Below, in pieces: positions 6,969-10,259 of a DNA stretch of 10,259 nucleotides. This DNA is from Burkholderiales bacterium (lineage in GTDB: Bacteria; Pseudomonadota; Gammaproteobacteria; Burkholderiales; Burkholderiaceae_C), in NCBI GenBank assembly GCA_025354615.1, contig JANXMO010000611.1, forward strand, positions 1-10,259. Reading direction: 5' to 3'. The notes below the pieces were generated by a model, which was given only the letters and a program-made list of their open reading frames with translations, ran no database searches and was not told the DNA's origin. The position numbers were made by a program, and so were the translations under genes. How positions within the stretch are numbered: position 1 is the first letter of the stretch; every line of letters begins with the position of its first letter.

Positions 6969-7961
6969 GTGGCTGCTGCTGCGGAATCGACATCCGCTTC
7001 TGCACCCGTTGCTGGCGCAGCGTCGGTTGCTGCGCCGCTGCCGCTGCAAGACGACATTCACCAGTACCTGCAGCACCTGCGCGTCGAGCGCCGGCTGGCG
7101 ACCCGGTCGTTGACGATTTACACCGAAGCGTTCGGCACGCTGCAGCGCTTTGCCGACGCCCAGCCGGTGCCGCTGCGCGAGGTACAGCAGCACCACGTGC
7201 GCCGCTGGGCCGGGCAGCTGCATGCGCAGGGGCTGCAGTCGCGCAGCATTGCATTGGCGTTGTCGGCCTGGCGCGGGCTGTACCGTGCGCTGGGCCGCCA
7301 GGGCCATGTCAGCGCCAATCCGGTTGACGGCGTGCGCGCGCCAAAAGCGGCCCGGCCGCTGCCCAAGGCGCTGGCCGTCGACCAGGCCGTCGCCTTTGTC
7401 GAAGCGCCGCCCGCCGCGGCGACCGACCCGGTGTTGGCCGCGCGTGACCAGTGCGTGCTCGAGCTGCTTTACGGCTGCGGTTTGCGTGTGGCCGAGCTGG
7501 CCGGATTGGATGTGGCCGCCAGCGCCACGGCCGTCGGTTGGGTTGACGCGGCCGACGCCACTGTCCACGTGCTGGGTAAAGGCGGCAAACCACGCAGCGT
7601 GCCGGTGGGCGGCGCCGCGTTGCGCGCACTGGCCGCATGGTTGGAGGTGCGGGGCGCGATGGCCGCCGCAGGCGAGCCGGCGCTGTTCGTCAGCCGCCGC
7701 GGCACCCGGTTGACCACCGGCCAGGTGCGCTCGCGCGTGGCGCTGCGCGCGGTGCAGGCCGGCGTGCCCACGCACGTGCACCCGCACATGCTGCGGCATT
7801 CGTTTGCCTCGCACATGTTGCAGTCGAGCAGCGATTTGCGCGGCGTGCAGGAGCTGCTGGGCCACGCCAGCATCGTCAGCACCCAGGTCTACACCCGGCT
7901 CGATTTCGGTCACCTGAGCCAGGTGTACGACGCCGCGCACCCGCGCGCCAAGCGCAAGTAG
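6969..7961 (+). CDS. xerC: Tyrosine recombinase XerC
   Basis: Site-specific recombinase that with XerD resolves chromosome dimers at dif during division, coordinated by FtsK. The catalytic residues are all visible with XerC/D spacing: Arg173 in GCGLRVAEL, Lys204 in LGKGGKPR, His273 and Arg276 in HPHMLRHSFASHML, His299 in ELLGHASI, and the nucleophile Tyr308 in TQVYTRLD. The N-terminal core-binding domain covers about 27-115. I use the GTG at 6969, giving 330 residues; it lies 7 nt after the DUF484 stop, has little Shine-Dalgarno support, and probably depends on coupling. A TTG at 6918 would extend it into the DUF484 gene. The first 25 residues are an Ala/Ser-rich tail. Genomic position after dapF and DUF484 supports XerC rather than XerD. 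A short insertion rich in Ala (about 183-196) separates Arg173 from Lys204 more than in E. coli XerD. Confidence 0.95.
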   Translation: MAAAAESTSASAPVAGAASVAAPLPLQDDIHQYLQHLRVERRLATRSLTIYTEAFGTLQRFADAQPVPLREVQQHHVRRWAGQLHAQGLQSRSIALALSAWRGLYRALGRQGHVSANPVDGVRAPKAARPLPKALAVDQAVAFVEAPPAAATDPVLAARDQCVLELLYGCGLRVAELAGLDVAASATAVGWVDAADATVHVLGKGGKPRSVPVGGAALRALAAWLEVRGAMAAAGEPALFVSRRGTRLTTGQVRSRVALRAVQAGVPTHVHPHMLRHSFASHMLQSSSDLRGVQELLGHASIVSTQVYTRLDFGHLSQVYDAAHPRAKRK

Positions 7962-7980
7962 GCGTTTTTGTGAATCACCG

Positions 7981-9174
7981 ATGAAAGTCATCAAGCTGCG
8001 TGACGGCAAGGAGCGCTCGCTGCTGCGCCGCCACCCGTGGGTGTTCGAAGGCAGCATTGCCGGTGGCCGTGCCGATGCAGGCGAAACCGTGCGCGTCGAA
8101 TCGCATGCTGGCGAGTTTCTGGCTTGGGGTGCCTACAGCCCGGCATCGGCGATTCGTGTGCGCGCCTGGAGCTTTGATGTCGCCGAGCGCATCGACGCCA
8201 GCTTGTTCGACCGTCGTATTGCGCAGGCGATCGCGCTGCGCGCCCGGCTGCCGATTGACAGCGACGCGATGCGACTGGTGCACGGCGAGGCGGACGGCCT
8301 GCCCGGGCTGGTCGTCGACCGCTATGGCGACACTTTGTGCGCACAGTTTGGCGCCGCAGGCGTCGAACGGTTCAAAAGCGTGATGGCCGATGCACTGCTG
8401 CGACACAGCGGCTGCGCCCGCCTGTATGAGCGCAGCGACGCCAGCGTGCGCGCCCTCGAAGGCCTGGCCGCCACCACCGGTTGGCTGCGCCTGCCGGCTG
8501 GTGATGCCGGTACCACCGAGCTGACCCTTCGCGAACACGGCTGGCGCCTGACGCTAGACGTGGCCGAAGGCCACAAAACCGGCTACTACCTCGACCAGCG
8601 CGACGCCCGCAAACTGTTCGCCGACAGCGTGCGCCACTTCGGCTGCCAGCGCGTGCTCAACGGCTACAGCTACACCGGCGGCTTCAGCGTGGCCGCGCTG
8701 GCCGGCGGGGCAGCGCACGTCACCAGCGTTGACTCTTCGGCGCCGGCACTGGCGCGTGCCACGGCCAACGTGGCCTTGAACGGTTTTGCGGCAGCGCGCC
8801 ACAGCGTGCTCGACGCCGACGTCAACCAGACGCTGCGCCGCGCGCTGGCGCAGGGCGAGCGCTTTGACGCCATCGTGCTCGACCCGCCCAAATTCGCCCC
8901 CAGCGCCGCCCACGCCGAGCGCGCCGCCCGCGCCTACAAAGACATCAACCGCCTGGCCTTTCAACTGCTGGCGCCGGGCGGTTTGCTGTTCACCTTTTCA
9001 TGCTCCGGCGGCATCAGCGCCGACCTGTTTCAAAAAATCGTTGCCGGGGCCGGGCTGGACGCTGGTGTCGACGGGCTGTTCTATGCCCGCACCAGCGCCG
9101 CGCCCGATCACCCGATGACGGTGACGTTTCCTGAGGGTGAGTATTTGAAGGGCTGGGCGATCCTCAAACGCTGA
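7981..9174 (+). CDS. rlmI: Class I SAM-dependent 23S rRNA cytosine methyltransferase, RlmI-like
   Basis: A 397-residue cytoplasmic methyltransferase. The closest characterised relative I recognise is E. coli RlmI, which makes m5C1962 in 23S rRNA. The N-terminal PUA-type RNA-binding domain covers about 1-75 (GKERSLLRRHPWVFEGSI, 9-26). The central part carries LVHGEADGLPGLVVDRYGD (99-117), then EGHKTGYYLDQRDAR (196-210). The Rossmann domain holds YTGGFSVAALAGGA (231-244), VTSVDSS (247-253), the DPPKF motif (301-305) and TFSCSGG (338-344) with candidate catalytic Cys341. The usual 'VLNC(F/Y)' before the SAM loop reads VLNGY here (Gly228). The ATG at 7981 begins the conserved domain and lies 19 bp after xerC; no strong ribosome-binding site is seen. 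It uses the SAM made by metK, though the two genes are not in one operon. The family is sure; the exact rRNA target is inferred. Confidence 0.9.
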   Translation: MKVIKLRDGKERSLLRRHPWVFEGSIAGGRADAGETVRVESHAGEFLAWGAYSPASAIRVRAWSFDVAERIDASLFDRRIAQAIALRARLPIDSDAMRLVHGEADGLPGLVVDRYGDTLCAQFGAAGVERFKSVMADALLRHSGCARLYERSDASVRALEGLAATTGWLRLPAGDAGTTELTLREHGWRLTLDVAEGHKTGYYLDQRDARKLFADSVRHFGCQRVLNGYSYTGGFSVAALAGGAAHVTSVDSSAPALARATANVALNGFAAARHSVLDADVNQTLRRALAQGERFDAIVLDPPKFAPSAAHAERAARAYKDINRLAFQLLAPGGLLFTFSCSGGISADLFQKIVAGAGLDAGVDGLFYARTSAAPDHPMTVTFPEGEYLKGWAILKR

Positions 9175-9224
9175 CGGCCTGCAGGGCCTCAGCGGCCCCA
9201 AACAAACTCGCCGCGCCAGCGTGT

Positions 9225-9286
9225 TTCGCATCCATGGACATATCGTCGCATCGCACCTGACGCGCAGGACGCTGCAGACAAAAAAT
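9225..9286 (+). promoter_or_regulatory. PIP-box-like promoter candidate upstream of the Gly/Ala-rich gene
   Basis: TTCGC (9225-9229), 15 nt, then GTCGC (9245-9249): one base off the plant-inducible-promoter box TTCGC-N15-TTCGC bound by HrpX-type activators. Thirty-one nucleotides further lies AAAAAT (9281-9286), a partial -10 match at about the spacing known for PIP-box promoters. The half-sites also belong to a longer direct repeat, TCGCATC, at 9226-9232 and 9246-9252, which puts two sites 20 bp (two helical turns) apart. The match could be chance in GC-rich DNA, and whether this organism has HrpX or a type III system is unknown. Confidence 0.3.
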
Positions 9287-9303
9287 CGGGCCTTGTCAGT
9301 TGT

Positions 9304-9308
9304 GAAGG
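9304..9308 (+). promoter_or_regulatory. Ribosome-binding site of the Gly/Ala-rich gene
   Basis: GAAGG lies 7 nt before the ATG at 9316. It is among the better Shine-Dalgarno matches in the window and fixes the start of the partial gene that follows. Confidence 0.65.
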
Positions 9309-9315
9309 CTGGGTC

Positions 9316-10259
9316 ATGAGTATCACCAATCGTTTTTTGGGTGCACCCCGTCTGCCGATGGCCCGCACAGGCGCTGCAGAGCTCAAGGCGAAAAGCAATT
9401 CCGGAACGGCCCGAGCGGTTGAAACCGTCCTGGCGGCGCGCCCGGAAAACGGCCGCCTGCCCGCATCGGCTGTGGCCACTACTGCGCCGCGCATCCCGCT
9501 GTCGCAAAAACTGGTCAGCGGCTCGCGCAACGCGTTGGCCCAGCAGATGACAAATGGTTTTGTCAGCGGCGGCAAAAACTTTCAGACGGGCAACTTCACC
9601 CAAGGCGCAGAAGCGCCGCTGAGCACCGGCAACCTGGCCCACCGGCGGCAACTGCTCGGCTCGACCCACGTGGCGCAAAGCGAAGCCGGCGCCGTGCAAG
9701 CGACCACCGGTGCCTGGGTCAGTGGTGAGGCGCATGCGTCCGCGCGTGACGGGGTGGCGGCTGCTTCAGTGCAGGGCGATTTGTCGGTCGGCTTAGAAGT
9801 GCAAGCGGCGGGCCAGAAGGAAATTGCCCGTGGTCTGGGCGTGTCGGGCAATGCCAAGGCTTTTGGTGGCGCGCGCGCCGCCAGCCAGTTGGGCGGGCAG
9901 GCTTCGCTCACCGGCGTGAACGTTGGCGGCGCGTTGTCAGCGCATGTGGGCGTGCAGGCCGAAGGCGGCATGGCGGTGCAGACGGAGAAAGGTGCCATCA
10001 GCAATACATTGGGCTTGTCCAAACGTTTTGATCACATCACCGCCGGCGCGGGGGCTCACGGCTCGGCCCATGCGGGGGCCAGCGCCACGGCGCAAGGTTC
10101 GGCCGGCCTGTCTTTTTTCGACCGCGACTCCGGCAAAGTCGATCTGGACGGCGGCGTGATGGCCAGGGGCAGGGCCTTCGTCGGTGCTGAAGCGAATGGC
10201 AGCGTGCAAGGCGCGTTTGGCGGAGTCGATGCCACTGCCAAGGGCGCTGCACTGGCGGG
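9316..10259 (+). CDS. Gly/Ala/Ser-rich repeat-like protein of unknown function, 3' end outside the window
   Basis: I do not recognise this gene. From the ATG at 9316 the frame stays open for 314 codons to the window edge. The first 125 residues are low in acidic residues and have no hydrophobic signal peptide (MSITNRFLGAPRLPMARTG; the first Glu is residue 22), with short polar segments such as MTNGFVSGGKNFQTGNF (78-94). From about 130 on, the chain alternates small residues (Gly, Ala, Ser) with others, as in SGEAHASARDGVAAAS, GGQASLTGVNVGGALSAHVG and GAGAHGSAHAGASATAQGSAG, broken by FFDRDSGKVDLDGG (267-280). This suggests beta-rich repeats. There are no transmembrane segments. Sampling by hand, third-position G/C was 18 of 30 codons at the start and 20 of 30 near codon 130, against 19 of 20 in a stretch of the preceding methyltransferase, which suggests accessory or transferred DNA. 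A secreted effector or surface protein is possible, not shown. Confidence 0.75.
   Translation, partial: MSITNRFLGAPRLPMARTGAAELKAKSNSGTARAVETVLAARPENGRLPASAVATTAPRIPLSQKLVSGSRNALAQQMTNGFVSGGKNFQTGNFTQGAEAPLSTGNLAHRRQLLGSTHVAQSEAGAVQATTGAWVSGEAHASARDGVAAASVQGDLSVGLEVQAAGQKEIARGLGVSGNAKAFGGARAASQLGGQASLTGVNVGGALSAHVGVQAEGGMAVQTEKGAISNTLGLSKRFDHITAGAGAHGSAHAGASATAQGSAGLSFFDRDSGKVDLDGGVMARGRAFVGAEANGSVQGAFGGVDATAKGAALA

Noticed and set aside
9175..9205. Intrinsic terminator after the rlmI-like gene
   Set aside because: GGCCTGCAGGGCC and nearby GGCC repeats can fold into short stems, but there is no T-tract on the plus strand and the stems are only about 4 bp.
8998..9735. Minus-strand open frame spanning the end of rlmI, the gap and the start of the Gly/Ala-rich gene
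   Set aside because: It crosses the end of a certain gene antisense and has no recognisable domain; the plus-strand frame from 9316 has a good ribosome-binding site and stays open to the window edge.
9582..10022. Minus-strand open frame opposite the Gly/Ala-rich gene
   Set aside because: It is rich in Pro, Ala, Cys and Thr as expected from reading Gly/Ala codons backwards, and shorter than the plus-strand frame. The plus strand is preferred, though with an unrecognised protein the choice is less certain than elsewhere.

Overview
The window is high-GC proteobacterial DNA. Its gene order is metK diverging from two lipid A acyltransferases, followed by dapF, a DUF484 gene, xerC and an rlmI-type methyltransferase. 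Together with the protein sequences this points to a betaproteobacterium, most likely Burkholderiales and probably Comamonadaceae. That assignment rests on remembered synteny and family resemblance, not on a search.

Left third (3-3344, minus strand): metK (S-adenosylmethionine synthetase) starts at a GTG codon. Downstream of it lies a 169-bp palindromic, MITE-like repeat. Next comes a two-gene unit of unknown function, joined by an ATGA overlap: a multi-pass membrane protein resembling DUF2157, then a protein with one N-terminal membrane anchor resembling DUF4824.

Divergent region (3345-3545): about 200 bp separate metK from the first acyltransferase gene. On the metK strand it holds a perfect TATAAT box, a long leader with two clean hairpins, and possible alternative pairings. 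One of these pairings would cover the metK ribosome-binding site.

Middle (3546-9174, plus strand): a compact cell-envelope and chromosome-maintenance cluster. Two overlapping LpxL/LpxM-family genes make lipid A acyltransferases. dapF makes meso-diaminopimelate for peptidoglycan and lysine. A DUF484 protein sits between dapF and xerC and overlaps dapF by ATGA. XerC resolves chromosome dimers at dif. The cluster ends with a 23S rRNA cytosine methyltransferase related to RlmI. Short gaps and overlaps suggest at least partial co-transcription.

Right end (9175-10259): the housekeeping cluster stops. After a 141-bp gap a long open frame begins at 9316 and runs off the window (314 codons visible). 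It encodes a Gly/Ala/Ser-rich, repeat-like protein that I do not recognise. Its third codon positions are clearly less G+C-rich than in the neighbours. The gap in front of it holds a near-match to a PIP box (TTCGC-N15-GTCGC) with an A+T-rich -10-like hexamer 31 nt further on, which is the layout of HrpX-controlled type III effector genes. That reading is an inference and is the most interesting lead in the window.
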